From NCBI GenBank assembly GCA_000827495.1, contig KN817657.1:1-64000 (forward strand): DNA of 64,000 nt, read 5' to 3'. The DNA is from Hypholoma sublateritium FD-334 SS-4. Its lineage: Eukaryota; Basidiomycota; Agaricomycetes; Agaricales; Strophariaceae. A program made the translations under genes and the position numbers. A model generated the notes under the pieces. The model saw nothing but the letters and a program-made list of their open reading frames with translations, had not been told where the DNA came from and made no database searches. This document shows positions 13,081 through 24,777 of the stretch, piece by piece (within the stretch, counting starts at the first letter, position 1; each line of letters starts with the position of its first letter).

Positions 13081-14125
13081 TTATTGTTTCTAAAAGTATC
13101 CTAAAGCCCGACCTGCCGTTCGAGTCGCCATGCTCGAAAATATAGTCCGGGTACCAGCCAGCTATTTTCATGCTAGAATAGGGTAGACCGCATCCTAGGT
13201 TTCACCGTAAGAATTCTTCTTGTACGATAAGGTATAAAGTTACACAGAATAATAGCCCGCGTGCGCATCCAAAGAATGCCATGTAACAGCACGTAAGTAG
13301 ACTGAAAACTCTCAATCCTCATCCCCGCCCCCAGCGCAGAGCCACACCGCGCTGAGCACCGCGCCGCGCACCACGGCCGCGTGCGCCAGACACCATATTC
13401 TCGATCGCCGCGAACATGGAACTCGCAGCGCCCGCCGCCCCGTCGACGGGCCGGGCACCAGGACTTTAAGCGCCGGCGCACCCGGTGCGAGCACATTTAC
13501 ACACCGCGCGCACGCCCGTGCCTCTGCACACACTCTGCGCCAGAGGGACGACCGCCTGAGGTGAAGTTCCGTACGCCGAGCCCGCCCCTGTATAGTTAAC
13601 CTCTTGCACGTCGCTCGGGGCTATCCGTGCACAAACGCGCGCCGCGATGATGTGCCATTTACCATTGTCTTACACTGGCTTCATCGCGTGCGGCCGTGCG
13701 GAGGGGGAGAGACGCGGATGGTCGTTAATGGCGAGGCCCGTGACGCCTCTGCCTGCCTCTGCTCTGGTAAAATATCAGAAAATGACAGAGTTAGACAGCT
13801 CGTCCCCGCCGGCGTTAGCAGGTGCCTGGCCACTATGCGAGGGCGCCGACGGCCTGTGGAGGCCTGGATCGGCCGTCCGGCCGGCGATGCTTATGATACT
13901 CATTGCTGTCTGTACTTTCAGTGAAATTATTTGGACATTAGCACCAAATTAGCACAGAATCTGAATTAATTCGGCCCATATACCTATGGGTTTTTCTCCG
14001 GAAGGGGTATGGGTTATGGGTTATTGAGGTTGTATGGGTTATGGTTTGCATTTCCCTGCGAACCAACTTGGTGGACTGAAAAAAGTATGGGTTATATGGG
14101 GGTATGGGTTATGCGGGCTATGGAC

Positions 14126-14145
14126 TAAGAGGGAGTCGACTGTAC
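14126..14145 (+). mobile_element. Mariner/Fot1-like transposon terminus A
   Basis: TAAGAGGGAGTCGACTGTAC here is an exact copy of 14692-14711. On the reverse strand it reads TACAGTCGACTCCCTCTTA, the style of a Tc1/mariner-pogo (Fot1-like) inverted-repeat end beside a TA target. Just inside it, 13990-14125 carries several copies of TATGGGTTA, so the relic probably covers about 13.98-14.15 kb. No matching left end or transposase frame is visible; this is a solo or truncated end. Confidence 0.45.
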
Positions 14146-14691
14146 ACCTATTTTCAGCGGGCTTGACGACTCGGCCACTACGTACAATTTCCGACGCTGC
14201 ACAAATTTCTTATAGGCAGCGCTTCAGCAAAATCAGCTGCTCGACGCACACCTGTAAATGTCTCTCGAGGTTTTTCCTGGTCTTGCGCCTCTACTTGGCT
14301 CTACATAAGCGCCCACAGAGCGGATTCGCCAAGGCAGTGCCAAGGACCAGCATTCAGTGTAACGGGGGACGATCGAGGACGATGAACCAGACTGATGGGA
14401 AGCATAGGCGTAGCTCCATAAGTCAATAATATGTTAAAATCATGACATCTTATCGTGTACCAACTGTTACCAAGGCCCCAAAATGTCTCGAAATTCTTTA
14501 GAAAAAGGTTTGAAAAAATCAAAACTCCTCAAAGCTGTAGTTAGCAAGCCAAGAAGGCATTTCTTCGGTTGAAGAAAGGTGATTAGAACATGAAGCAAAC
14601 ACCGCTGACAAATAAATTTTCAGCCGACCACCCTCTAAGTACATACTCTCTCATAAGCCATACTTTTGGCTGTCCACCGAGAGGTATGGGT

Positions 14692-14711
14692 TAAGAGGGA
14701 GTCGACTGTAC
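14692..14711 (+). mobile_element. Mariner/Fot1-like transposon terminus B
   Basis: This is an exact 20-bp copy of terminus A in the same orientation, 566 bp downstream. It is preceded by GGTATGGGT, and TATGGGTTA is also repeated inside terminus A. The sequence further inside differs from A, so these are ends of two related elements rather than the two ends of one. Confidence 0.45.
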
Positions 14712-15159
14712 TTGTACTTTAAATTGAATACCTAGCCCGATGGTCCACATGCTTTTCCGATAGGTTACACAGTGAGTACAAAGGGGCGCACCTAATGTGT
14801 CTGCGCGCCCGCGACCCGTTGTAAACAGAAGAGCGCTCGCCGCTGGACGGCACGTCATCCTGTGCAGTGCCGTCTGACGTTCTCATTGAGTGCAAAATGA
14901 CAGCAAGCGCAGACGGTTGCTGCGATGGCGGACGTATCAACAGTTGCTCGGTGTCCGTCGTGGACGGCGCTGGCCAGGTGTACGCGTAGGACACGGACTC
15001 GGAGGAGCATGTTGTGGTTGGCATCTATCCGGAGTGTCCGCGCCGGTGGCTGATGGGCTCGGGTGTCGCGTTGCAAAGGGGCGATGGGGAAATGCTGAGA
15101 TGGCACTACGGCGGCCCTCCCCGTTTATGGTCTGCGAGGAATTTTTCTCTGCAGGGAGG

Positions 15160-15270
15160 CGGCGAAGGATGCCCAGTTTGTCGCGGAATATATAGAATTG
15201 GGGGCGGAGGAGCAGTCCAGGGAGGACTGGGCGTGCGAAGGGTGCCGGATCGGGCGTTTTAGACCCCCCT
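15160..15270 (+). other. Short coding-like segment, possibly an orphan exon
   Basis: After a good acceptor (TTTCTCTGCAG) one frame runs to a stop at about 15270 and reads EAAKDAQFVAEYIELGAEEQ followed by WACEGCRIGRF. The acidic, helical composition contrasts with the Arg/Gly-rich shadows around it. No upstream exon could be joined. It may be the end of an unrecognised gene or a relic. Confidence 0.25.
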
Positions 15271-15377
15271 GAGAGGCACGTGGTCGGGTACTGTGAGCAA
15301 GTTTTTGCGCTGTTTCTGGTGCTCGACGGCCGACATTACTCCCCTGACAATCAGCCTGTTTTCTCCTTCTAACCACC

Positions 15378-16076
15378 ATGCACCGTCTCTCTGCCCTCCT
15401 TTCCCGCTGTTCCGCCGCCTACATCCTGTTATCCTGCCTCGCGGCCCAGGTCTCGGGTGAGCACCGTCGCTGGCCACCCTGACGTCCAGCTAATTCTGTC
15501 ACCAGCATCGTATTTTGTGATATCGGAGCCGCAGAATGCAACGCAATGGGTGAATGGAAACGCAAATCTTGTGCAGTGGGAAAAGGGCCTGCTTGACGGC
15601 GTGTATGGCTTCGACGTGGAGATGGCGCGCCTCTCGCAGGATGGGCTGATGCTGCTGGCCATGAACGGTGCGTCGCCGGCTCTATCGCCCGTCCCGATGT
15701 GTGCTGACCGCCACGCCCAGTCCCTGCCACGCAGGGCAAAATCAACCTGTATCTGCAGGACGTGCCCGCAGGCGACGACTACTTCCTCATCTTCATCAAC
15801 AGCACGAACGGCATCCTGCACGCCACCTCTTCGCGTTTCGAGATCATGGCCGCCTCGTCGACGCCTACATCCCCCGCCTCGCTCACCGCCGCCCCGGGCG
15901 TGCCTACGGTGACCGTCAGCGGCGGGCCCAATCCGACACAGCAGTTCAGCACGACCTTCCCGGCCATCGTGAGCCACGCCGGCAGGCGGAGAAGCATCGA
16001 CGCAGGGCTGCTCGTGGGCGTGCTCGCGACGGGGCTCGGCGTGCTGCTCGGTGCTGGCTGGACCGCACTCTGGTAG
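15378..16076 (+). CDS. Kre9/Knh1-like Ser/Thr-rich GPI-anchored surface protein
   Basis: This belongs to the basidiomycete family related to the N-terminal domain of yeast Kre9/Knh1, secreted proteins linked to cell-wall beta-glucan. The model has three exons: 15378-15456, 15506-15667 and 15721-16076, giving 198 codons with matching phases. The second acceptor is placed at 15720 because it yields the family sequence NVPATQGKINLYLQDVPAGD. Residues 1-26 are a signal peptide. The core domain follows, with YFVISEPQNATQWVNG, VQWEKGLLDGV and DDYFLIFINST. A Ser/Thr/Ala/Pro linker and a hydrophobic C-terminal tail suggest GPI attachment. The protein is shorter than many relatives because the Ser/Thr linker is short. 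The exact cell-wall role is inferred from the family. Confidence 0.88.
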
Positions 16077-17901
16077 GCGGCGCCCCCGCCCATTCGTGCG
16101 CCGCGCCCAAAATTCGATCCCCCGTCCCGACACGCTATCCCCACCGGACCTACCCCGCATCGCCGCGCCCAGCATTCATGCCCGCATAGCATATATAACA
16201 TACATTACGAACTAGTATCGCACTCATTCACATCATGGACACGCACCCCCGCGCCGTCGCCCGGCGGCGGGTATCTTTATAGATGGACTTTCCGTTTTCG
16301 CCGCCTGCGCGCACCTCGACTCCGCGCACCGTATTCCCTATTGCCTTACACCCACCACCCGCCCCACCGCCCCACACCTGATACCCTTCGTTGCATACAT
16401 CGGGGGACGCCAAGCGCTGCCTGCATTCATACATCTACATGCTCGCTCGCCGTTCGGACAACATATGCCAGCCTCCTCCCTACCTACCAGTCGCGTGCCG
16501 CCGGTGCGCGGACATACTTAATTGGGCCTGTCGTTGTCGTTGGATTTTTTGGAATATATTATATTCGCAGCTTGGACACCTGCATGCCATCCTGTACCAC
16601 CTCGAGCCTGCTGGCCCGCTGTATCTTCGCGCTGTGCTCGCGGCGTGTCATGGGACACACTAATTTTCGATGGCGGCCGTCTGGATAAGAATAACTGGCC
16701 CATCCATAGCCAGTGCTGACGAGAACAAGGACAAGTATAGCACGGCCTCTGTTCCGTCGCGGGGTCGCTCCAAATGCGCATGCTGATTGGGCCGGCACCG
16801 CGGCGACGCATGGTTCGCATAGTGTAAATATGTTCTGACTGCATGAGACCGTCCAGAGATAGCACGCCGGTGATGCAAACAGGTTGTCAGCCGCAGGCTG
16901 CGCACATGCATTTTTAGATATTCTTTGAACGCTTGGAACAATGCACACTTATGTAGCGAAGGCGGGCTGATGCACCGCCCGCCGACCATCATCGACCGCC
17001 TCGGGAGTCGGCGCACGGGCATCGCAGCCCGCGCCGCGAATCTGATGCGTGCCCAACGCTGACTAACGACTGGTCGCCCGCCGTGCGGCCGGCGCGCCGC
17101 GCCGCGACGACGTCACGACGCTGCCAGTGGCCGCGCAGCCTGACGTGCGGCTGACAGACGCTGACGCCGACGTTAAGTCACCGGCGGCGCTAGATCGCGC
17201 AATGCGTCGTGCGCCGTGGGCGCGAGCGGACGCGCCGCAGCCTGGGAGCGCGCCCAGGGATAAGTATCGTGAAAGGAACAGGAAAACCTGGGAAAGCGCA
17301 TATTTTATCGTATTCTATCGCGCGCCGCGTGGACGGGCGCACTCGGTGTCGCCGCCGCGAGGCGCGATGGGGGTGCACATCCTTAAGCTTTACGCGCGGA
17401 GTATTTTCGTACGTGCGTATTCGCTGGCGCCAGCGATACTCATACCCGCACCCCAGCGCACCCCCCTGCGTGGTCAAATTTTGAGAATTCGAACCGCAGC
17501 AAGTCGCCGGTGGGTGCGTGGGCGATGGCCGGCATGTTGGTGTATTTTTTGCTGAGAGCTTTCGAGGCCTCGCCCTGATGTCATGTCATCTCAGTCCGTT
17601 GGTCATCAGACGCATGCATCTTCCCGTGATGCTTTCAGTGTGAAGGAGGGGGGAGAGCAGATACCGTGTGCCAGTCATGATGGTGTTTTATGCGCATCCA
17701 TATCGCTTCACGGCCGTTCCTGTGGAAAACTCTCGGTGATCATCATGCCCCGCTATACATATCTCTGTCTGATCGTAAAGTTGAAGTCGCACAGTGCGGT
17801 GGGTTCTATCAATAGTCGCGATATGTACGAATTCTTATAGCGCTGATCATGATAAGCAGTATATGATAAGTTGTCGACAGCGGGTGACATGTGTCTGCGT
17901 A
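16077..17901. other. Intergenic stretch, no supported gene
   Basis: GC-rich sequence with several CpG- and GACGTC-rich tracts at 16.97-17.25 kb, which might be promoter-like but have no gene beside them. Frames are short, cysteine- and arginine-rich, and cannot be joined by splicing. Nothing recognisable. Confidence 0.5.
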
Positions 17902-18448
17902 TCAGAGTGGCACTCCTGGGGCCACATCTGCCGTGGCGTCACTAAACATTTTGCGGTACCAGAGCCACCCTATGTTTGGCGACCCCGACTCGTAGGCACT
18001 TTGGAGGAGTGCGTTCCGGGAGTGAGTTTTCTGCCTGGTGTACGGCGATATTGGGGTAGTAGGGAACGCCCCGCAGTCTTCGGCCTCCTGCACTTCCGGA
18101 GGCGGCGTTTCTTCTCGCTCCTCTGGAGCCGGCTCTTCCGGCAAAGTAGGAGGGAGATGTCTACGTTATGTATCAGCGACGCGCACGAAAAGCCAGCGAT
18201 ATCTGGCGTACTTGTTCTTGACATGTCTCTGCACGTCTGCGGCCCGTGTATATCTTTTCTCGCAGCCGGGGTGGGTGCACGCCTATTTGATCATGAATAG
18301 AATATCCAGATGAAAGTCCACTGGTGCGCACATGCTGCTTTCGCGTTTCTTGATCGTTTTGTGCAGAACTGGTGCCACTAAATCGCCTGACATCAGAGAA
18401 TGCCGTAATCGACTTGAAAGAGGCTCTCTTACGGTGCAGCATTTTCAT
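17902..18448 (-). CDS. Small single C2H2 zinc-finger protein
   Basis: Probably a nucleic-acid-binding protein. The exons are 18448-18332, 18282-18212 and 18160-17902, with introns of 49 and 51 bp and phases 0 and 2, giving 148 codons. Splicing assembles one complete finger: CTHPGCEKRYTRAADVQRHV, then KNKH. The spacing is C-x4-C-x12-H-x4-H, and the last His comes from the third exon. Without splicing the position is Tyr and the finger is broken, which supports the intron. An acidic Pro/Glu-rich segment (PEEPAPEEREETPPPEVQEA) follows. The start ATG at 18448 is the first in the open frame, but an upstream exon cannot be excluded. It resembles its neighbour at 18903-19456. Confidence 0.65.
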
Positions 18449-18902
18449 TTGTGTGCACGTTTTTCGTGCTACTTCTCGTTTCGTATCGCCGTGCTGACAT
18501 TTTAGACGCTGTTATTCCTGTAAAAAAATCAGGAGTGAGTACGTGTGGCGGGGGATAAAACTGGGACTTCCTTTGACGAGGTTTCTACACGGAGATTGTT
18601 GTAATGCGCGTCTTTCCGCCCTGCTTTTATAGCTTTACTGAGCAATCGATAGCCCTCGGCTTGAGTAGATTATGAGGCCTGTCCTTTGTGGCATTCCCAT
18701 TGTGCCCCGCTTCCAAAATTCAAAGAGGCCTTTGTATAACGATAGAGGACTTCACAATGGCAAGTCGCGCCAAGCGCAAGTTCAATGTAGCTTTATGCGA
18801 CGAGACTTTAAATATTCAATAGATAATTGTCAATCATGTACAGCATAAACATGTGGGAAACGACTTGATATACAAAGCTTGCTGCTTAGGAGCGCTCCAT
18901 GA
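18449..18902. other. Spacer between the two zinc-finger genes
   Basis: This would hold the promoter of the 17902-18448 gene and the 3' end of the 18903-19456 gene, both on the minus strand. No clear TATA box, repeat or ORF was seen. Confidence 0.4.
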
Positions 18903-19456
18903 CTATATCTCACCGGCAATTAGGGGAAGCAGGCGGCCAATACATATCTCCATACGTTCGCTACCCCACGGGTTGTGGGGAAGGATGCACTCGTAATAAG
19001 CTTCCGCAATCCACTCCTCATATTTCGCGTCGCTGGCCATATCCACGTCGCTACCCTCCGTCGTGGGATCGGCCGCCTGGCTCATTGGGCCGTCGTCGGA
19101 CAAAGACATGAATTGGATGAGCAGGTCCATGGGCACGGTGGCCATGTACTTGTCCATGGCGTTCTGTCGGCCCGTTAAGCAAATAGGATCCGGCAGGCCG
19201 AAGCCTTGTAATTCGGAGTCGGAGACGGCTTCAATGTACAGAACGTGTTTGGCCTCAGCGAAGGTTTCTTTGGGCGGCGCAGGGATATCGCGTAGAGAAA
19301 TTGGTTCGGAGGGGTCCTCTGCGACGGCAGCAATTTCACTGAGTATGTATATGAGTACTGGCTGCGGATAATTGTGATACTGGTGACTCACTGTGTAGCT
19401 ATGTGCTTTTCCAACGACCCAAGTCGCGAGTAGGATTTACTACATTTAGGGCATGT
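18903..19456 (-). CDS. C2H2 zinc-finger protein, 5' end unresolved
   Basis: Exons 19456-19392 and 19338-18903 are joined by a 53-bp GT-AG intron in phase 2. The first exon begins after a TTTAG acceptor. Together they encode TCPKCSKSYSRLGSLEKHIA and then TH, a perfect C-x2-C-x12-H-x3-H finger whose last His codon is split by the intron. The rest is an acidic region (SLRDIP, ELQGFGLPDPICLTG, TEGSDVDMASDAKYEEWIAE) ending at GRLLPLIAGEI. The 5' exon or exons must lie beyond 19456. A minus-strand frame around 19570-19791 is a candidate but was not joined convincingly. The length given is therefore partial. The function, probably transcriptional, is inferred from the finger only. Confidence 0.6.
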
Positions 19457-21693
19457 CTAAATCAGATTTTAATAATGCGCCAGTAAAATACACAAATCAT
19501 AAGCGTACGCACTGTACGGGCGCAGCCCCTAGGTGTCTTCTCGGAAATCATCCTAACAATCGTTCATTTTCAGTCTGTAATGGATGTAGAAGAGAATATC
19601 GACGCACTTTCTGGTATGGATGGCGCTGCGCAGAGAATATGCTTTGGGCTTGGAAAACTTTCTTGCTTTACCTGTCGCAGACTTGGATCCCTTTTGAACG
19701 TATTTTGCCATTTGTTTCTCTGATAATAGAGAAAGATTACAATAAGCTGAAAGGATGAATGTTGTTCTGCGCCGAGATGTGTTTCAACCACACGCTTTCC
19801 ACCATGTTTTATAGTTTATCGGCGCTACTTTAGGTTCAGTGTAAGGCGCGCATGCTCTGACGAGTGGCGCTTGTTTTGTTCCCCTTTCAGATTACGCTGG
19901 CCGACCATGACTGCTGCGGGCGCTTAAGAAATTGCAAATAGAAGTACTTACAGCGCGGTTTTACGTGCTTCTATCCACATATACGGACGTACACGGCGTT
20001 CGTTAGGTACCGAAGAACGAAGAAAAGACGTTTTCCACGTGATCATGAGCCACAGAGGACAACTAAACGCAGCGCAACAAAAACGATGCCACTCGAGCTG
20101 GTCGTGACGCTCTACAAGCTTCAGATTACCCAGTTACTATCGAGTGGCACTGGCCATTACGCTGCTAGGTGGGGATATCACTGGTGCCGAGAAATGGAAC
20201 GACAGGGCGAGTGGTCGGTAGCCAGAACCTCAAAGCCATTCGGACGAGGATTGGTGCCATTTGCATGTTCGTAGAAAAATAAAGACCCACAAAATAATGG
20301 GCGCTGAAGAAAATAAATCTCCGGGTTGCAAGCCAGGAGGACGAAGCGCACTAGAGAGCAGACCAACGAAGTAACAGACCTTCCTTTCTATGCACTGCGT
20401 CTTCCGCCCGTGATTTTCTACAGGCATCGACATTTGACGATCGATGCTCCAGGCAACGCTCGATAGCACATGTATGCTTTGAGGACAACAAAGCAGTGAT
20501 GCTAAATTGGAATTTCAAACAAAAGGCGAACGACCTTGTCAGAAAAACCAATCAAGGAACGGCATTTGGTCGAGTCGAGAACAAAAAGCATGTGTATTAT
20601 GGAATAACTACGCGAAAGCTTCGAGCACAGAAGGAAGGAAGCGAAAGTAGAGAACATACACGGCTGGCCCGAAACACTGCAACAATTCAGCACATTCCGA
20701 CCAGAATAAGAGAGCCAAGCAAAGGTAGGGAAGGAAGGCCGCCATCAGATCCATATAGCCCGTCCCTTTGTTGTAAACAAGGTATGCGGTGCCGAACGGG
20801 CGAGGTCAACGCCGCCTGCGTGCTAGGCACGCGGCTGGCTCATCGCACTGCACCAAACTGGTTATCATCATGGGCGGTTATGATTGTGGAAGAATCAAAG
20901 AAAAAGAAGGGCGTGGGAGCAGTCTCTATTTATCCTCTGCCGTACTTTCGCACGCTGGAAACAGGCACGGACCACATCATACGGTCATGTGTTTGAGTGG
21001 CATCAGAACTTAACTCGAAACCCATACGCCTTCTTTCTTCAAGTAGATATATCCCTCACATATATCTTGGTCGAAATTATCTTACGAGTTAGAGTCGGAA
21101 TGAATGAATCTATGAGAATACAAATTAGGGGAGCCGGGCATGTACTTGTACCGGCGTTTCACAAGCCTTTGACGCACAATTCTCATGGCCTGTACTCCAC
21201 ATTAGTTTTTATCCTTTTCCATGGCCTGTAGTGAAATTGTAGTGAAATTTTTAGTCATCATCTTCCCCGGTGTTGAGTGAATACGCACTCCTCCTTATTG
21301 GGTATATAATATTTGATTCTGTTTTCATGATTTTTCTGCGGCTGAGGTCTGACCGACTCCGACGCATTCAATAATTGCACCACCTATCTGCCACCTGTCC
21401 AACGTTTGAAGACGCTAGACGATTTTTCCGTGAAAGCCAACACCGGAAGATCCACTAAGAATATGAGAGGGTCGATCTAGTAAATTTATTTTGGTGTGTG
21501 TCTCAGTATTATGGAGTTACTCTCATAGTATAGACAACAGGAAGATATATAGTTATATGAGAGTATTGGATGCACTACCGGAGAGTACTAGCTTTCTGTC
21601 AAAGTGTGTACCTCGTAGAAGAAAGGACTGATTACTGGAAGCCAGAATGGCGCAGTAATCATGATAGAACATTTATGAACCCTTTCGTATCAT
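19457..21693. other. Intergenic stretch with unassigned frames
   Basis: It may include the 5' exon of the zinc-finger gene (19.57-19.80 kb). Between 20.2 and 20.7 kb both strands have open frames of 60-80 codons with no recognisable domain. At 21.45-21.60 kb the AT-rich DNA repeats ATGAGAG / CTCTCAT in both orientations, a weak hairpin. No transposase or complete gene was seen. Confidence 0.4.
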
Positions 21694-21767
21694 GGCCGAC
21701 TAGCTCAGCTGGTTAGAGCGTCGTGCTAATAACGCGAAGGTCTTGGGTTCGATCCCCACGTTGGCCA
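21694..21767 (+). tRNA. tRNA-Ile(AAU)
   Basis: A 74-nt cloverleaf. The 7-bp acceptor stem pairs GGCCGAC with GTTGGCC (one G-U) with discriminator A. The D stem is GCTC/GAGC. The anticodon stem TCGTG/CGCGA encloses loop CTAATAA with anticodon AAT at 21728-21730. The T arm contains GGTTCGATCC. There is no intron. AAU (read as IAU) is the usual major isoleucine tRNA of fungi. Confidence 0.95.
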
Positions 21768-21773
21768 AGTTTC

Positions 21774-21778
21774 TTTTT
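21774..21778 (+). terminator. RNA polymerase III T5 terminator
   Basis: A run of five T on the plus strand, seven bases after the tRNA 3' end, is the normal Pol III stop signal for the tRNA-Ile gene. Confidence 0.75.
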
Positions 21779-22288
21779 CAACTGCTGTTTGATTTCGTAA
21801 CTCGCTTAGTTGAAAGTTTTTTAACTAACAATCTTTTTGTCGCTCACTGCCTCAGACCTCTGGAGTCTGATGTCTGGACTCTGCGCGGTGGGAGAAGCAA
21901 GTCCAAGTATTGTGTCTCCCAGTGTCTCCCATTTCAACTCGGCTCTAAACCCAACTGTTGAGACCGGCGGGACTCTTTATTTTATAAAGTGCAGAGGCAA
22001 ACTTGGCTTGAACTTGGCCTATTTTAATTTTTACAAACCGTATTATTGGATGTTTTTATTCAGTCTTTCATTTATTCGATAAAGTTGGGATGAATATACG
22101 ATTGACCTCAGGCTGACACGATCAATGACTTTCAGCCACCTGTTCTTCCTTATGACATTACAGGTGCATTAATTATCGGAAACGCGGTGTTGTCGGGTGA
22201 TGCGATGTCACAGAAGGTCACTCACCGGGGTTCCACGTTGATCATTGCTACGAAGTTGCCACAGAACAGTACAGCTGGTCCTTATTCA
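21779..22288. other. Spacer upstream of F-box gene
   Basis: AT-rich sequence with no supported gene. It should contain the promoter of the F-box gene starting at 22289; no clear core element was recognised. Confidence 0.4.
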
Positions 22289-23801
22289 ATGAGCGCTTTC
22301 CTTTATCCAGGTATGTAACTGCGCTGAAAATTAGACAGTACATGCTACAACTCACGTAGATATGCCGGGTACCGGTGAACATCTGTCGACCCCGCTTTCA
22401 CCGTTCGAAAACCTTCCGCTGGATGTGATCGAGGAGATTTGCGTTGCATGCTTGGATACGACCGCACCAAGTGCTATGTCACCTCGAGAGGTACCTTTGC
22501 TTCTCACCTCGATTTCTCCTCATCTCCGACATGTTGCACTGAATACACCGAAGCTCTGGACGTCTATCAGCGTGTTCGACGCAAACGCACCATTCAGGCG
22601 TAGACTACAAGTCCCAAAAAGGGCTCATGACCCACTCGACATAGCGCGTGCGCAGCTGCGCATTGAAGTGGTCAAAATGTGGCTTCGCCTCTCAGGGAAC
22701 ATGCCGCTAAGCATACACTACGTCGGGCCCTCTGGATATCCAGTAAAAATTGACGTGCTTTTGGAGCAGGCGATGACGGACGTCTTTCTGAGTTGCTGCT
22801 CACGATGGCAGGACATTGACTTTGAGCTCAGAAATTGCTCGGCGGTATGCGTGGCGAAGCTTACAGCCCCCGATGTCCCCCTTCTCCGTTCCTTACGCCT
22901 TCGCAGTACAGACAGCAATGGATCCTTTCTGCTGTCTAGTACGCTGCTCCAGGCACCAGCATTGAACATATTGTCGCTTGCTGGAGTCGGAAGACACATT
23001 ATCAAATATCCTGCAATTTGGGCCAATATCACACATCTTGTCCTCCATGGAGTGGATGCTGGGCGAGAATCAACAGCGGGTCTCGCGCGTCTATCAACGA
23101 TGGCAACGCGGCTCGTCAGCCTCGACATCTCTCTCCAAAACCATTCCCAAGTGTGGCTTCATCAGCTCCAGCACGACCACGTAATCGTCCTGCCCTGCGT
23201 CCAGGTGCTATCAATCACGGAACCCCATAGGCTGGGTATCGTACGCACCATACACGCTCCAGCTCTCCGCACTCTGATTTTGCGGAATATTCCACACCCC
23301 CCTGAGTTGACCGCGCTCCTCTCGTGCTCGCCCGTACTCAGAAAACTCGATCTGTGTTGCGACGATTTCGGCGCGCTGGTAAAGCCTTTGCGCGCATGCA
23401 CCGCGCTGACATCTCTGCGTGCGGTCCCGCTTGAGATGCCGTATCCGCGGGCATCCGGCAGTTACGACAACGTCTTGGACGCGTTCGTGTACGACGACGA
23501 ACGTGATCGAGTGTGTCCGCGCTTAGAGGTGCTCGACTGCGAAGCGTTTACGCTTGACGTCTCGTTCACTGCTCTATATCGATTTATTACCAGGAAACAA
23601 GGGCGGGTCCCCGGCCTCAGCCGTTGGAAGAAACTCTGCATGCATGTGCGCTTCGAGCAGGATGAGCATCAGGCAATCAAGGCGCTTATTTCTGAGCAAC
23701 GGCAGGCCGGTTCGGTATTGTCCATCACCAGAGATGCCCGGGAAGGCTTTTATTTGCTGCAAACCTCCGCCAACAATGCTATAAGTTTGGAATTGCCATA
23801 G
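22289..23801 (+). CDS. F-box protein with LRR-like body
   Basis: SCF-type substrate adaptor by family. The main exon 22360-23801 is open throughout. I extend the start to an ATG at 22289 because 22289-22310 joins it in frame across a 49-bp GT-AG intron (22311-22359), giving 487 codons. If the intron is only in the 5' leader, translation starts at 22362 with 479 codons. The F-box lies near the N-terminus: FENLPLDVIEEICVACLD and then HVALNTPKLWTSISV. Leucine-rich segments follow, including NILSLAG, ITHLVLHGVD, LRTLILRNIP, LRKLDLC and RLEVLDCEAF. The C-terminal part (RWKKLCMHVRFEQDE) is shared with the F-box protein at 51212-52924 (HWKSVMLRVRFRHDD), so the two are paralogues. The substrate is unknown. 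Confidence 0.9.
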
Positions 23802-24777
23802 AATATGTCATCGGACGCCAGAAAAGATGGTTAATACACCTTCAAGTGCTTCAACCGATAACGGAAGAATGGGCATGCATTCCAAGACGCTCAAGACCGT
23901 AGAATGAAAAGCTGCGCGGGCATCGAATTCATAGTGCGTATAAAGTATCCTAACATAGGTGTAAGAGATACGCAACACCTTGAATTAGTGCTGCCTAATA
24001 TCGCATCTACATGTAATCGTTTTATATTTGAATGGTTTGGGAAAGCGAATAGCTATTTTTTCCGACCCCTTGAAACTTATCCCGACTCGAATGAATCTGA
24101 GGCAGTAGGCTTGGAATCATCCTCCTTCAGCCATATTGCGCGTTCTCTTCAGAGCTGCAAAAACTTCGGGATTATTTTCTGGTGTCGATTGATTTTTAAC
24201 CTACAGTAAGTCTCTATACATGCGTGCACACAGGTGCCCACCCGAGGGTAGCCTACGTATCTGGATGCCCTAACCGAACTCCTGTCAATGATAAATATCT
24301 TCACCTCGAACCTTGCTCGAACCCCTTGACTTGGTAGGCTTGGTTATATTTTAGTCACCGGGGGTTATTGGGTGGTTACGTCTCCGTATGCCAACGCTGC
24401 CCATCTTCCACACCTTGTCCACACCTTGTAAGTAATATGTGCTATTGCACCAACCGCGTCGGCTCTAATGATTCTGCACTACAGATTTCGTACCTATCTT
24501 CTCGTGGCTTCCAAGGGTCAAAATATGTGAAAGTCAGACACAAGGCACACAAACATGCACGAAACAGTCGAAACTGGCATTTCGAACACACGCCATGATG
24601 GGCGCCCGTCTTTGCTGATTTCTAAAATTAGCTTGATCTTTGCCAGCCATCACGATTTCATCGCTTGTGTGAAGATGGACGAGGAGTAACTTTTTGGTTG
24701 ATATGGTGACATCTTGCGAACTAGGCAGATCTTTTCTACCACACCATCGTTCCCTTCCCTCCACGCACTTACATGTA
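23802..24777. other. Intergenic stretch
   Basis: No supported gene. A plus-strand frame at 23904-24209 has no domain and looks like chance. The last 80 bases are pyrimidine-rich and form the promoter/5' leader side of the gene at 24778. Confidence 0.5.

Larger units (their letters stand above)
13081..15377. other. Gene-free stretch with transposon ends
   Basis: GC-rich sequence around 13.3-13.9 kb is followed by an AT-rich, repetitive block at 13.98-14.72 kb containing the mariner-like termini listed separately. From 14.85 to 15.26 kb the DNA is GC-rich again and holds one short coding-like segment, also listed separately. The last 100 bases are the upstream flank of the surface-protein gene at 15378. 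Confidence 0.5.
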
